Of a DNA stretch of 64,000 bases, positions 16,721 to 25,134 are shown one piece after another. The position numbers and the translations under genes are program-made. The DNA lies in the NCBI GenBank assembly GCA_964404765.1, contig CAYOLL010000002.1:30122-94121 (forward strand). The letters run 5' to 3'. The stretch comes from CAYOLL01 sp964404765 [NCBI: uncultured Gemmatimonadota bacterium]. Its GTDB lineage: Bacteria > 4572-55. The stretch's first letter is position 1. Each line of letters begins with the position of its first letter. The notes beneath the pieces were generated by a model that worked only from the letters and a program-made list of their open reading frames with translations, was not told the DNA's origin and searched no databases.

Positions 16721-18988
16721 TTATTTCATCAAAATCATCGACTTACGGGCGGTAAAACCGTCCGCAGTTTGTAGCTCATAAAAATATAATCCGCTGGCGA
16801 CAACCGTATCCGAATTGCTCCGCCCGTCCCAGTAGATTTCCTGCCAACCGGCAGGTCGTTGCTCATCCAAGAGCGTCCTGACCCATCGGCCACTAGCATC
16901 ATAAATTTGCAGCTTGACATGACCGCTGTTCTGCAGCGCAAAACTAAGCATCGTTGCAGGATTAAAGGGATTCGGATAATTTTGTCCCAGCGCGTTGAAG
17001 CGAGCATCTGTACCAGGTTCAACGGCCACCGGTTGCTCGATGACGACCGGCAGATACGGACTCCAGAGGCTGGGTTGAAATTCGGCGTCACGACCGCGCG
17101 CCTGATAGTAATAATGCCCGTTCGGACGGTCTGGAGTTGAATAGGATGATGCGATCAAATTTTTGGCTATAATTTCGTCACGCTCGAATTGCATGACAGG
17201 TTTGATATCATCAAAATAAAATCCTTCACCTTCTACGCGGTCATCCGTCACATAACGAAACCGGATAAATAGCGCTTGACCCGCGTACGCCGACAGATCA
17301 AAATCGCCCTCAATCCAGCCGTCGGAAGCGCCGGTGATGCCGTGTCCCAAATTTTTGCGGTTTGGATCCTGTGTGGTGGTGATATTGCCCGGAATGTTCG
17401 TAAAGTTAAGCCCGTCCGTGGAAATTGAGACATAAGCATAATCATACGCGCTTTCGGTTTCATACCAGGTTTTAAAGGTCAGATGGGCTCCGGCTTCAAC
17501 AAAAATCGGGCGAATGGCTGTTAAACGGGAATCCGCCCGTGACGAGCGGCCGGAGTAGTAACTTTTTTGGTTGCTAAAGGCCCGCGCGAGGGATGGCACA
17601 AAACCTTGATAAAGCCAGGGTATGTTACCTTCCGCACTGTCTGTAATTTGTTGGGCGTTGTACAGTTCCCGAACTTCATAGCTCACGGCCGGATTGGCCG
17701 GATCGGGACGCGGGGTCGTCCAGGACAGGTGAAAGCGGTTCCAACTGTCAAAGATGGCTTCCGGCCGGTCAGGTTGGCCGGGTGGATCGACGCCGCCCGG
17801 ATTGCTGGAAAATAGCGCGGCTTTGATGTTAATGGGACGCGTGTCGGCTAATAATTGCGGGATGGCCGATTCTGACGGTAAAAATTCCGTGCCGACTTCC
17901 GGTGTAAATGACAGAATTTTGTTTTTGGTGATTTGATCGCCATAAAACCAATCATCCGAGTCGCCGTTAGTCTCATAAATGGTTCCGGAGGTCACATTGC
18001 CCTGCACGTAGCCGTTTTCAGCGACAAAAGCCTGGCCCAATTTGACAAAAGTTGCATGATCGGGGGTGTTTTGGGCGGCATAGCCCCAGGGATATAAGAC
18101 CAGACGGCCATAGCTGTGATAGTTGATAGCAATGACAAATTTTCGATTTCGGGCAAAGTTCCGGATGGCCTGGTTTTCCGGCTCGGAAAATGCCGCAGGC
18201 CCGCGGTAGGTTTCCGCGGACATATTCGGATTGGAACCGACGTTGTTATAGCCCCAATTGTAGCCGTAATTCCGATTCAAATCAACGCCATCGTATTGAA
18301 GATCAAAGATACCGCTGGCATTATTATCGCGAACATTTTTGCGCCAATAGTTGTAGGTGGTTGCCACGACATTATGACCGTCCGGGTTCAGCATGGGCAC
18401 AACCCACACTTCCCGTTGATTTACAATAAAGGCCGACGTGTCGTTGACGGCATAGTTTTCCGTCAAAAATTTGATGAAATCCAAAGGGATTTCCGCCGTA
18501 ATAATCTCCCGGCTGTGGTGGACGCCGATAATTAGCAGCTCCGGCTCATCCTCGTCCACAGCGGCGTTGTCGGATATTTTCATGGCCCAGATGTCGCGAT
18601 TTTGCCAGGTTTTGCCGATACTTTGCAGCAGGGTGATGTCCGGGAATGCCGTATGAATGGCCCGCAGTTCATCTTCTACTTCCTGAAAAGTATGATACTG
18701 ACCCAGATCGCCGCGTTGGCTGACAGCACGGCTTATATAAGCGTCCATGTCGCTTTGCCGGATTTCCATAGACCAATCGGCCAGCTCCCGCCGGCCCAAC
18801 TGCTCAGTCGGCACAAAGTAATCCCCATAATCATGAGGCAGACGGCACATCGCCGATTCGTAACCCAGCGCTTGCAAGTCATCCGGCTGATGGCTCGCGT
18901 CAAAGTAGAAACGTACCAACGCTGTTTCTGCGTTCAAAAGCTGCGCCGAAAACAAAATGCTTATGGCAATCATCGTTTTTAATTTCAT
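16721..18988 (-). CDS. Secreted M14 zinc carboxypeptidase with C-terminal sorting domain
   Basis: This is a 755-residue exported protein with a signal peptide at residues 1-20. The M14 domain (about 95-400) has the zinc ligands HHSRE and later NYHSYGRLVLYPWG, the DLNRNYGYNWG substrate region and the FTPEVGTEF glutamate. A central beta domain (about 470-620, 'HLTFKTWYETESAYDYAYVS', then GFYFDDIKPV) resembles the immune-inhibitor-A/MAM-like module. The C-terminus carries ALGQNYPNPFNPATMLSFAL and a FlgD-Ig-like fold ending SGLYFYELQTADGFTARKSM, which is typical of type IX-like sorting domains in FCB bacteria. It probably degrades extracellular protein. Confidence 0.9.
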   Translation of the reverse strand: MKLKTMIAISILFSAQLLNAETALVRFYFDASHQPDDLQALGYESAMCRLPHDYGDYFVPTEQLGRRELADWSMEIRQSDMDAYISRAVSQRGDLGQYHTFQEVEDELRAIHTAFPDITLLQSIGKTWQNRDIWAMKISDNAAVDEDEPELLIIGVHHSREIITAEIPLDFIKFLTENYAVNDTSAFIVNQREVWVVPMLNPDGHNVVATTYNYWRKNVRDNNASGIFDLQYDGVDLNRNYGYNWGYNNVGSNPNMSAETYRGPAAFSEPENQAIRNFARNRKFVIAINYHSYGRLVLYPWGYAAQNTPDHATFVKLGQAFVAENGYVQGNVTSGTIYETNGDSDDWFYGDQITKNKILSFTPEVGTEFLPSESAIPQLLADTRPINIKAALFSSNPGGVDPPGQPDRPEAIFDSWNRFHLSWTTPRPDPANPAVSYEVRELYNAQQITDSAEGNIPWLYQGFVPSLARAFSNQKSYYSGRSSRADSRLTAIRPIFVEAGAHLTFKTWYETESAYDYAYVSISTDGLNFTNIPGNITTTQDPNRKNLGHGITGASDGWIEGDFDLSAYAGQALFIRFRYVTDDRVEGEGFYFDDIKPVMQFERDEIIAKNLIASSYSTPDRPNGHYYYQARGRDAEFQPSLWSPYLPVVIEQPVAVEPGTDARFNALGQNYPNPFNPATMLSFALQNSGHVKLQIYDASGRWVRTLLDEQRPAGWQEIYWDGRSNSDTVVASGLYFYELQTADGFTARKSMILMK

Positions 18989-19071
18989 ATAGCAATCCTC
19001 ATTTTGGAAGTGACCAAAGCCTTTCCAAGCGACAAATTTGGCATGTTATCACATAACTTTGCAATAACAGT

Positions 19072-19187
19072 TGGTTAACCTTGCAAAGGTTCCCGCTTGT
19101 AAGTTTGTAAAAGCCATGAAAATATTAGCGTTCGTCGCAAGTTTAACCATCGCAAGGTTTGGTTTTACCAACACTTTTTGAGCAATG
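19072..19187. repeat. CCTTGCGAAGG-type palindromic element, diverged copy 3
   Basis: TTAACCTTGCAAAGGTT (about 19075) faces AACCATCGCAAGGTTTGG, and the right end ACACTTTTTGAGCAATGAC matches the outer arm of the 11533-11645 element. Internal sequence has drifted. It fills the gap between the carboxypeptidase and nadC. Confidence 0.6.
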
Positions 19188-19193
19188 ACGTTA

Positions 19194-20039
19194 TCACGAC
19201 TTAATTTCGATTTTCATACTGATATCCAATGCGGTCACGGAATGCGTTAAGGCGCCGATAGAGATGAAATCCACGCCGGTACGCGCCACCGCCCGCGCAT
19301 TGTAGAGATTGATCCCGCCTGAAGCTTCCAACGGAATTCGTCCGCCAGACAAACCGACCGCTTCGGTCATTAGCTCGATTGGCATGTTATCCAGCATAAT
19401 GCGATCTACATCCTGTACCAGGGCTTGTTGAACCTCGGCCAGGGTGCGGGTTTCCACTTCAACGGCATATTTCCGGCCATATTGTTTTCGGGCCCGCCGC
19501 ACGGCTTCGGCAATACTGCCGGCGACATCAATATGGTTGTCTTTAATGAGAATCATATCGTAAAGACCGAGCCGATGGTTGACGCCGCCGCCGACATAAA
19601 CGGCATACTTGTCTAAAGTGCGTTGGCCCGGCGCGGTTTTGCGCGTGTCCGTAATTTTGGCGGACGTGCCTTTTACGGCGTCTACATATTTAGCGGTTAA
19701 GGTGGCGATGCCGGACATGCGCTGCAAGAAATTGAGCGCCAGACGCTCGCCGGTCAACAATGTCAGGGCGGAGCCTTGCACTACTGCCAGAGAATCTCCT
19801 TTTTTTACAGGCATGCCTTCTTCAACGGTCATGTTAAACGAGATTTCCGGGTCAATTTCCAGAAAGACCATGCAGGCTACCGGTAATCCGGCAATGACGC
19901 CATCGCTTTTTGCAATGATTTTGGCTTTGGCCTGACGCTCCGCCGGAATGACGGCCTGCGTCGTTTTGTCACCATCGCCCACATCTTCTTTTAAGCCGAG
20001 CCGAACAATTTGGCGAATGGCTTCCTGATTTAGCAGCAT
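19194..20039 (-). CDS. nadC: Nicotinate-nucleotide pyrophosphorylase (carboxylating)
   Basis: This 281-residue enzyme converts quinolinate and PRPP to nicotinate mononucleotide in NAD synthesis. Family motifs are LKEDVGDGDKTTQAVIP at the N-terminus, ERLALNFLQRMSGIAT (about residues 78-93), TRKTAPGQRTLDKYAV, GGGVNHRLGLYDMILIKDNH and LEASGGINL. Length is standard. It lies 40 bases after mtnD on the same strand and is probably the last gene of an mtnB-mtnD-nadC transcript. No nadA or nadB is in the window. Confidence 0.95.
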   Translation of the reverse strand: MLLNQEAIRQIVRLGLKEDVGDGDKTTQAVIPAERQAKAKIIAKSDGVIAGLPVACMVFLEIDPEISFNMTVEEGMPVKKGDSLAVVQGSALTLLTGERLALNFLQRMSGIATLTAKYVDAVKGTSAKITDTRKTAPGQRTLDKYAVYVGGGVNHRLGLYDMILIKDNHIDVAGSIAEAVRRARKQYGRKYAVEVETRTLAEVQQALVQDVDRIMLDNMPIELMTEAVGLSGGRIPLEASGGINLYNARAVARTGVDFISIGALTHSVTALDISMKIEIKS

Positions 20040-20079
20040 GTACTCCCCCGTTATTGTTGATGATGCAGGCTGAAGGTTG

Positions 20080-20658
20080 TTAGATTATTGGCTGGGCTAC
20101 CGCAATTTGCGGACGAATATAGCTTGGCCCAAAGCACATCGGCTGATAGCTTTTGTCCACGCCGCTTTCGGTGTAGAGCGGCGTCCAACCGGACATATCT
20201 TTAAACAGGCGAATGGCCCGAATCTCGCGCTCGGCGCATAGATCGAACCAATGGCGCGTACCTTTTGGCACGCGAATCAGATCGCCGGCCTCTACTTCGA
20301 TGGCAATGACCGGATTATTCTCCGGATGAATATGAAATAGGCCGCGGCCTTGAATGATAAAGCGCACTTCGTCATCGTCGTGCCAGTGCTCCCGGCTAAA
20401 ACGGGCCAGCATGGTTTCCAATCCGGGTGTCGCCGGATTGACATTGATAATGTCGGCGGTGACATAATTGCCGCGCACTTTCAGCTTGTCAATTTCTTCC
20501 GAATAAGCCGCCAGAATTTCCTCGTTTGGCGCATCGGCGGCGACCGGATGCGACGATTGCCAGCGCTCGTAATCAATGCCGATTTTGGCTAAGTACGCTG
20601 TCACATCGGTCTGATCGGTCAGCGTTCTATTCTCTTCGGGTATTCTTACTATGGCCAT
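20080..20658 (-). CDS. mtnD: Acireductone dioxygenase
   Basis: This 192-residue cupin-fold metal dioxygenase cleaves acireductone in the methionine salvage pathway, to the keto acid with Fe or off-pathway with Ni. The metal site is [20 protein letters not shown] (H, H, E around residues 90-97), with a further ligand in [19 protein letters not shown] lies before the ATG. It follows mtnB on the same strand with a 94-base gap. MtnB makes the precursor two steps earlier, so the pair belongs to one pathway. Confidence 0.93.
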   Translation of the reverse strand: MAIVRIPEENRTLTDQTDVTAYLAKIGIDYERWQSSHPVAADAPNEEILAAYSEEIDKLKVRGNYVTADIINVNPATPGLETMLARFSREHWHDDDEVRFIIQGRGLFHIHPENNPVIAIEVEAGDLIRVPKGTRHWFDLCAEREIRAIRLFKDMSGWTPLYTESGVDKSYQPMCFGPSYIRPQIAVAQPII

Positions 20659-20752
20659 CTTTTCTCCTTTACGTGAAGAATTGCAACGTTATTTTAGCTC
20701 TTCAGATATGTTTGTGACGGTTAAGCCGTGAGGGTTTACACCCGCATGAACT

Positions 20753-21379
20753 TTAAAGTTTGTTCGATGAGCCGCTATTATGGCGCTGTCCCAGAACTTC
20801 AAACAAAAATTCAAATGTTTCAACATGGCGGCGGGCCTCGGCCACATTCCGACCCCAGGTATACAAGCCGTGCCGTCGTAATAAAAAGCCGTGCGCGTTG
20901 GGATTGTCGGATAACATCCGCTCAACGATTTGGCCCAGTGCGTTCATTTCCTGAGCATTTTCGATAATCGGCAGCCATTCGCGATGGGTATGGGTATGCA
21001 CCCCGGCCAGACCCTTCAACATTTCATAGCCTTCGATGCTCAGCCCGCCTTGATCACCATGCAGATCCGACAGAATGGTGCCCCAGACCGAGTGTGTATG
21101 CAGAATCGCCCCGGCATCGCGCTGCCGCAAAATAGCTAAATGCAGCTTGGTCTCGTCAGATGGACGGCCTGCTCCGGCTAAGACCTGTTCAGCGCCATCA
21201 ATGTGCAGAATATGTTCGGGCGTCAACGCGCCTTTGTCGGCTCCGGAAACCGTGATAGCCAATTGCAGCGGTTCGCGCTGCAAAACCGCGCTATAGTTTC
21301 CACTCGTGCCGAGCGCCCAGCCGCGCCGGTGAAAATCTTGTCCGATAAGAATAATTTGATGCGCTAAATCTAAAAACAA
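20753..21379 (-). CDS. mtnB: Methylthioribulose-1-phosphate dehydratase
   Basis: This class II aldolase-fold zinc enzyme dehydrates methylthioribulose-1-phosphate. Motifs: GTSGNYSAVL, the ILHTHSVWG zinc histidines, YEMLKGLAG, and GFLLRRHGLYTWGRNVAEARRHVE with the third histidine. I place the start at a TTG (21379) because AAGGAG lies seven bases before it and the resulting 208 residues fit the family. An in-frame ATG at 21430 lacks a clear ribosome site, and the frame is open to 21550. It is the first gene of the probable mtnB-mtnD-nadC unit. Confidence 0.88.
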   Translation of the reverse strand: MFLDLAHQIILIGQDFHRRGWALGTSGNYSAVLQREPLQLAITVSGADKGALTPEHILHIDGAEQVLAGAGRPSDETKLHLAILRQRDAGAILHTHSVWGTILSDLHGDQGGLSIEGYEMLKGLAGVHTHTHREWLPIIENAQEMNALGQIVERMLSDNPNAHGFLLRRHGLYTWGRNVAEARRHVETFEFLFEVLGQRHNSGSSNKL

Positions 21380-21673
21380 CGTGCGCTCCTTATTTGTTAT
21401 TAATGAAGGATAAACTTCTACCCAATTCATTGAAATCAGTTTCAGGCAACTTCTATTACAAAAAACATTACGCGCGACTGAAATGCAAGCTATCTGCGCA
21501 TAGTTTGCCAAATAATTTCGGCATTTTTCAAAAAGCGTCATAATTTTCAAAAAATGTCAGACAGACCATCCGGCATTTTCGATTGTTGAACCGGCGACAC
21601 TTTTTGCTTGAATGTTCTGCCCGGATAGTGTAGTTTTGGCCTTTACACTGTGAAATTCGGTAACTACTCACCT

Positions 21674-21756
21674 TCACCACAGAAATACACGGAGAATATA
21701 CGCTTGCGCACAGGATTTGACTTACTTCCGTGTAAATCCGTGACCTTCAGTGGTGA
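21674..21756. repeat. CACGGA-type palindromic element
   Basis: TCACCACAGAAATACACGGA at the left and CCGTGTAAATCCGTGACCTT leading to GTGGTGA at 21756 are imperfect inverts. Such CACAGA/CACGGA palindromes are common intergenic repeats in environmental bacteria. It sits in the divergent gap between mtnB and the tryptophan dioxygenase gene; the rest of that gap shows nothing clear. Confidence 0.65.
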
Positions 21757-21810
21757 TACCCGAGTAATTACAAAATTTGGATACTGTCTCCACAAACTAT
21801 GAGGGTTTTT

Positions 21811-22557
21811 ATGGATCGCGAATACTTTTACCAAATGATTCAGGGCGAAGGCAAATTCGACTATGAGCTTTACCTCAACACGCCTCGACTTCTGACCTGC
21901 CAGAAAGAGTTTAAAGATTTTTGTAATCCGGACGAATTACAGTTTCAGGTTGTCCATCAATCGGAAGAATTATGGATGAAGCTGCTGGCCTACACGCTGC
22001 TGGATATTGACGACTATTTGCAAGCCGCTAACACCAACCGGGTTCTGACCTTGTTTGCGCGGGTTTACAAAATCCAACGTCTGATGACAGACCAATTGGC
22101 CCTTCTGGAAACCATGTCGCCCAAGGAATATCAGGAAATTCGGCTGCAACTCGGTAATGGCAGCGGTCAGGAATCGCCGGGCTTCCGCACGCTGCGCAAG
22201 ATGTACAAACCTTTGTGGGATTCTTACAAAGCCACCTATCTCGATGCCCGCGGCCTGACGATTGAAAAAATCTACGACTCGGAGTACAAGCATGACGACG
22301 CCTACGTCATTGCTGAGGCTTTGTTTGAATTTGACCTGCAATTTCACAACTTCTTATACCATCACATCAAATTAATTCATCGCAGCATTGGCCTGCACGC
22401 CAAATCGCTTAAAGGGCGCTCGGTGGATATTCTTAACCAGGGGTTGCAAACCCAATTTTTTCCGGAATTGTGGGCCATTCGCAGTGAAATGACCGATCGC
22501 TGGGGCGCGCAATACGGTGTTAAACGGGAGTCACTTAGCCATGCCCAGCCCAATTGA
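21811..22557 (+). CDS. kynA: Tryptophan 2,3-dioxygenase
   Basis: This 248-residue haem enzyme oxidises L-tryptophan to N-formylkynurenine. Motifs: YELYLNTPRLLTCQ, FQVVHQSEELWMKLL (about residues 46-60), LGNGSGQESPGFRTL and a FHNFLYHHIKLIHRSIG histidine region that would hold the haem ligand. I choose ATG 21811 because GAGGG lies just upstream; the ATG at 21799 overlaps that site. The next gene begins 17 bases before this stop, so the two are coupled. Confidence 0.92.
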   Translation: MDREYFYQMIQGEGKFDYELYLNTPRLLTCQKEFKDFCNPDELQFQVVHQSEELWMKLLAYTLLDIDDYLQAANTNRVLTLFARVYKIQRLMTDQLALLETMSPKEYQEIRLQLGNGSGQESPGFRTLRKMYKPLWDSYKATYLDARGLTIEKIYDSEYKHDDAYVIAEALFEFDLQFHNFLYHHIKLIHRSIGLHAKSLKGRSVDILNQGLQTQFFPELWAIRSEMTDRWGAQYGVKRESLSHAQPN

Positions 22558-23725
22558 ATCCATGCGTGAACAATTTCGTGTCCCGGACGGCATTTATCTG
22601 CTAAACCATTCCGTCGGCTGCCAGCCACACCGGACAACTGCTGCATTGGAAAATTATCAGCGCTTGTGGGCGGAAAAAGGCGGCGAAGCCTGGGGCGATT
22701 GGCTGACTTTAGTGGACGATTTTCGGCAGGCTTTGGCCGGATTGCTGGGCACACGTCCGGAAGCCATTTGTCCGCAAACCAATATTTCATCGGCCTTGAC
22801 CAAGATTTTAGCGGCGTTGCCGTCGCGGAAAAGTCGGACAAAAATCCTTTTGTCGGAGTTGGATTTCCCGTCCATGGGTTTTGTGTGCGATCAGTTCCGG
22901 GTGGCGGGTTATGAGCCGGTATTTTTGCCGGGCGAGCAAGGGCGGCTGCCTCTGGCACAATGGGCGGAGGCTTTGCGGGACGATGTGCAGATTGTTCTTA
23001 TCACCCACGTTTTGTCGGAAAGTAATTACCGCTGTCCGGTGGCGGATATTTGTCGCCTGGCCCGTGAGCGCGATATTTTTTCCGTAGTGGACGTGGCTCA
23101 GTCTATTGGCGTTGTGCCGATTGATATGGGCGAATGGCCGGCGGATTTCGTTATCGGCTCTTGTGTCAAGTGGCTGTGCGGTGGGCCTGGCGCTGGTTTT
23201 TTGTGGGTTGATTTAACCCGAATTGGGGAGTTTAAACCAATTGATGTGGGCTGGTTTTCTCACCAAAACCCCTTTGAATTTGATATTCGACATTTTGAGT
23301 ACAGCGCTGATGCGCGGCGTTTTTGGGGTGGTACGCCGTCGGTGCTGCCCTATGTGACAGCGGCCGCCGGTATTGCGGAATTGTCGCAAATCGGCCTGGC
23401 AGCTATCTCCACCCACAATCGGCGGTTAACCGATCACTTGACGCAAAGCGCTCTGGCCTGCGGTTTGACGGTTAACTCGCCGCATCAAGCGGACGAGCGC
23501 GGAGGCAGCGTCGTCATTGAGTTCTCGGATCGCAGTAAAGCCGCCGCCATATTCCGCGAAGCCGGCATTCGCGTGGATCAGCGTCCCAAATTCGGCTTCC
23601 GCTTCTCGCCGCATATCTACAATTCACTGGCCGAAATTGAGCAGGTTTGTGAGCAGCTTGGTCGGTTCAAGAATTGTCATTATGCCAACATGCATTCAAA
23701 ACAAAGGCATGTCTCCGGCACTTGA
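22541..23725 (+). CDS. Kynureninase-like PLP enzyme (aminotransferase class V fold)
   Basis: This 394-residue PLP enzyme starts MPSPIESMREQFRVPDGIYL. Fold type I class V features are visible: NHSVGCQP near the start, VVDVAQSIGVVPIDMG with the PLP-ring Asp and a GSCVKWLCGGPGAGFLWV block with the candidate Schiff-base lysine, then FWGGTPSVLPYV. Kynureninases have the same core and this gene overlaps the tryptophan dioxygenase gene, so hydrolysis of kynurenine to anthranilate is the likeliest role. A cysteine desulfurase-like or other class V activity is the alternative. GGGAG lies ten bases before the ATG. Confidence 0.75.
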   Translation: MPSPIESMREQFRVPDGIYLLNHSVGCQPHRTTAALENYQRLWAEKGGEAWGDWLTLVDDFRQALAGLLGTRPEAICPQTNISSALTKILAALPSRKSRTKILLSELDFPSMGFVCDQFRVAGYEPVFLPGEQGRLPLAQWAEALRDDVQIVLITHVLSESNYRCPVADICRLARERDIFSVVDVAQSIGVVPIDMGEWPADFVIGSCVKWLCGGPGAGFLWVDLTRIGEFKPIDVGWFSHQNPFEFDIRHFEYSADARRFWGGTPSVLPYVTAAAGIAELSQIGLAAISTHNRRLTDHLTQSALACGLTVNSPHQADERGGSVVIEFSDRSKAAAIFREAGIRVDQRPKFGFRFSPHIYNSLAEIEQVCEQLGRFKNCHYANMHSKQRHVSGT

Positions 23726-23840
23726 AGCTCGGCAAACTTCCGAATTGGCACACTGCTTAAGTGCCGGGGACATTACCGTATTTTGTGTATTTCGTGGTGA
23801 ATATACTTTTAACGGGCACAATCTTTCATTATTAGGGCAT

Positions 23841-23915
23841 GTCATTTCGGCGCGTTTTTAGCCGGAATCTTCTTACAGACAAACAAGATGCCGGATAAAA
23901 ACATTCCGGCATGAC
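23841..23915. repeat. TCATTCC-type palindromic element, copy 2
   Basis: GTCATTTCGGCGCGTTTTTA at the left faces TAAAAACATTCCGGCATGAC at the right. Inner GCCGGAATCTT and AAGATGCCGG also pair. It matches the 11427-11505 element in layout. The remaining 545-base gap before accD holds only the promoter and hairpin listed next. Confidence 0.7.
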
Positions 23916-24082
23916 AGTGAACTTGAAAATGAAATAATGTGGCCGTTGTCCGTATAATTCAGGTAGAAAGAGTTGGAGTCGGATTTTGACGCTTTCGACG
24001 GCTTTTTCTGCCAAAGATAACTTCCTTGCCAGGCTACCGATTTTTTACCGCAGTTTTTTTCGTTTAAGCGCGTAAAAGTAGA

Positions 24083-24111
24083 TTGACAAGTAGAGGTTTT
24101 GGGGGTAATTT
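24083..24111 (+). promoter_or_regulatory. Sigma-70-type promoter candidate upstream of accD
   Basis: TTGACA (24083-24088), a 17-base spacer and TAATTT (24106-24111). It would give a leader of about 150 bases before accD. It is supported only by consensus match and position. Confidence 0.45.
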
Positions 24112-24221
24112 GCGCGCTGGATTTTTGTACGACGACGGCTTAGTTTTTTGCAACATGGGAAATTTGGTCAGATTTTAATACCGGCAATATAGCATTTAAA
24201 GACATAGAACCCCCATTTTAA

Positions 24222-24253
24222 CCTGAATTATGCATCATCATAAACAATTCAGG
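24222..24253. repeat. CCTGAATT hairpin before accD
   Basis: CCTGAATTATGCATC at the left and ACAATTCAGG at the right fold back across the accD leader, ending 17 bases before the start codon. The arm sequence matches larger elements at 55770-55925 and 61165-61266. Confidence 0.55.
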
Positions 24254-24270
24254 CTAAAGGAAATGATGAC

Positions 24271-25134
24271 ATGGCCTGGTTTAGCAAACCGAAATTCGGC
24301 GGGATCGCCACCAACAAGAAAAAAAGCGATATTCCAGAAAATTTATGGGCGAAGTGTGAGCAATGCCACGAAATTTTGTACCGCCCTGAATTGGAGCGCA
24401 ATCTATCGGTCTGTATGCATTGCAGTTTCCATTTTCGTATTGGACATCGCAAGTACGTGGAATTGTTGCTGGATGAAAACTCGTTTGAAGAAAAATACGG
24501 CAATATCCGTTCAACAGACCCGCTGGACTTTCCCGATTACAAAAAAAAGCTAAAAAAAGGTGAGGAAATTTCCGGCATTCCGGAAGCCATCGTTGTCGGC
24601 ATGGGTTCGATCAACGGGATTCTGATTGCGGCCGGCTTTTCCGATTTTGGCTTTATGGCGGGTAGTATGGGTTCGGCGTTTGGTGAACGATTGTATCGCA
24701 TCATTATGGATGCCGCGGAAAGAAAACTGCCCGTTGTGATTATTTCTGCCTCGGGCGGTGGCGCCCGGATGCAGGAAGGCATACTTTCACTGATGCAAAT
24801 GGCTAAAGTCAGCGCCGCGCTGGACCGCCTGAGCAAAGCCCGTCAGCCGTACATCTCGGTTTTGACCCATCCGACGATGGGCGGTGTGATGGCCAGCTTT
24901 TCCTCGGTCGGCGATGTGATTTTGGCTGAACCCGGCGCATTGCTGGGTTTTGCCGGGCCGCGCGTAATTCAGGAGACCATCGGTCAGGATTTGCCGGAAG
25001 GGTTTCAGCGCTCGGAATTTCAATTAGCGCACGGCATGATTGACACCGTTGTATCCCGCAAAGATTTAAAATCAACCATTACAATGATATTGAACCATTT
25101 GCTGAAACTCCCACCGCGAGGTAATCTCCAATGA
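24271..25134 (+). CDS. accD: Acetyl-CoA carboxylase carboxyltransferase subunit beta
   Basis: This 287-residue subunit transfers the carboxyl group from biotin to acetyl-CoA, the first step of fatty-acid synthesis. The N-terminal zinc ribbon has two CxxC pairs (CEQCHE and CMHCSF, about residues 28-50). The carboxyltransferase core shows SASGGGARMQEGILSLMQMA and VLTHPTMGGVMASFSSVGDV. An upstream AAAGGAAATG site fits the ATG. The partner accA is not in the window. Its stop overlaps the next start (ATGA). Confidence 0.95.
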   Translation: MAWFSKPKFGGIATNKKKSDIPENLWAKCEQCHEILYRPELERNLSVCMHCSFHFRIGHRKYVELLLDENSFEEKYGNIRSTDPLDFPDYKKKLKKGEEISGIPEAIVVGMGSINGILIAAGFSDFGFMAGSMGSAFGERLYRIIMDAAERKLPVVIISASGGGARMQEGILSLMQMAKVSAALDRLSKARQPYISVLTHPTMGGVMASFSSVGDVILAEPGALLGFAGPRVIQETIGQDLPEGFQRSEFQLAHGMIDTVVSRKDLKSTITMILNHLLKLPPRGNLQ

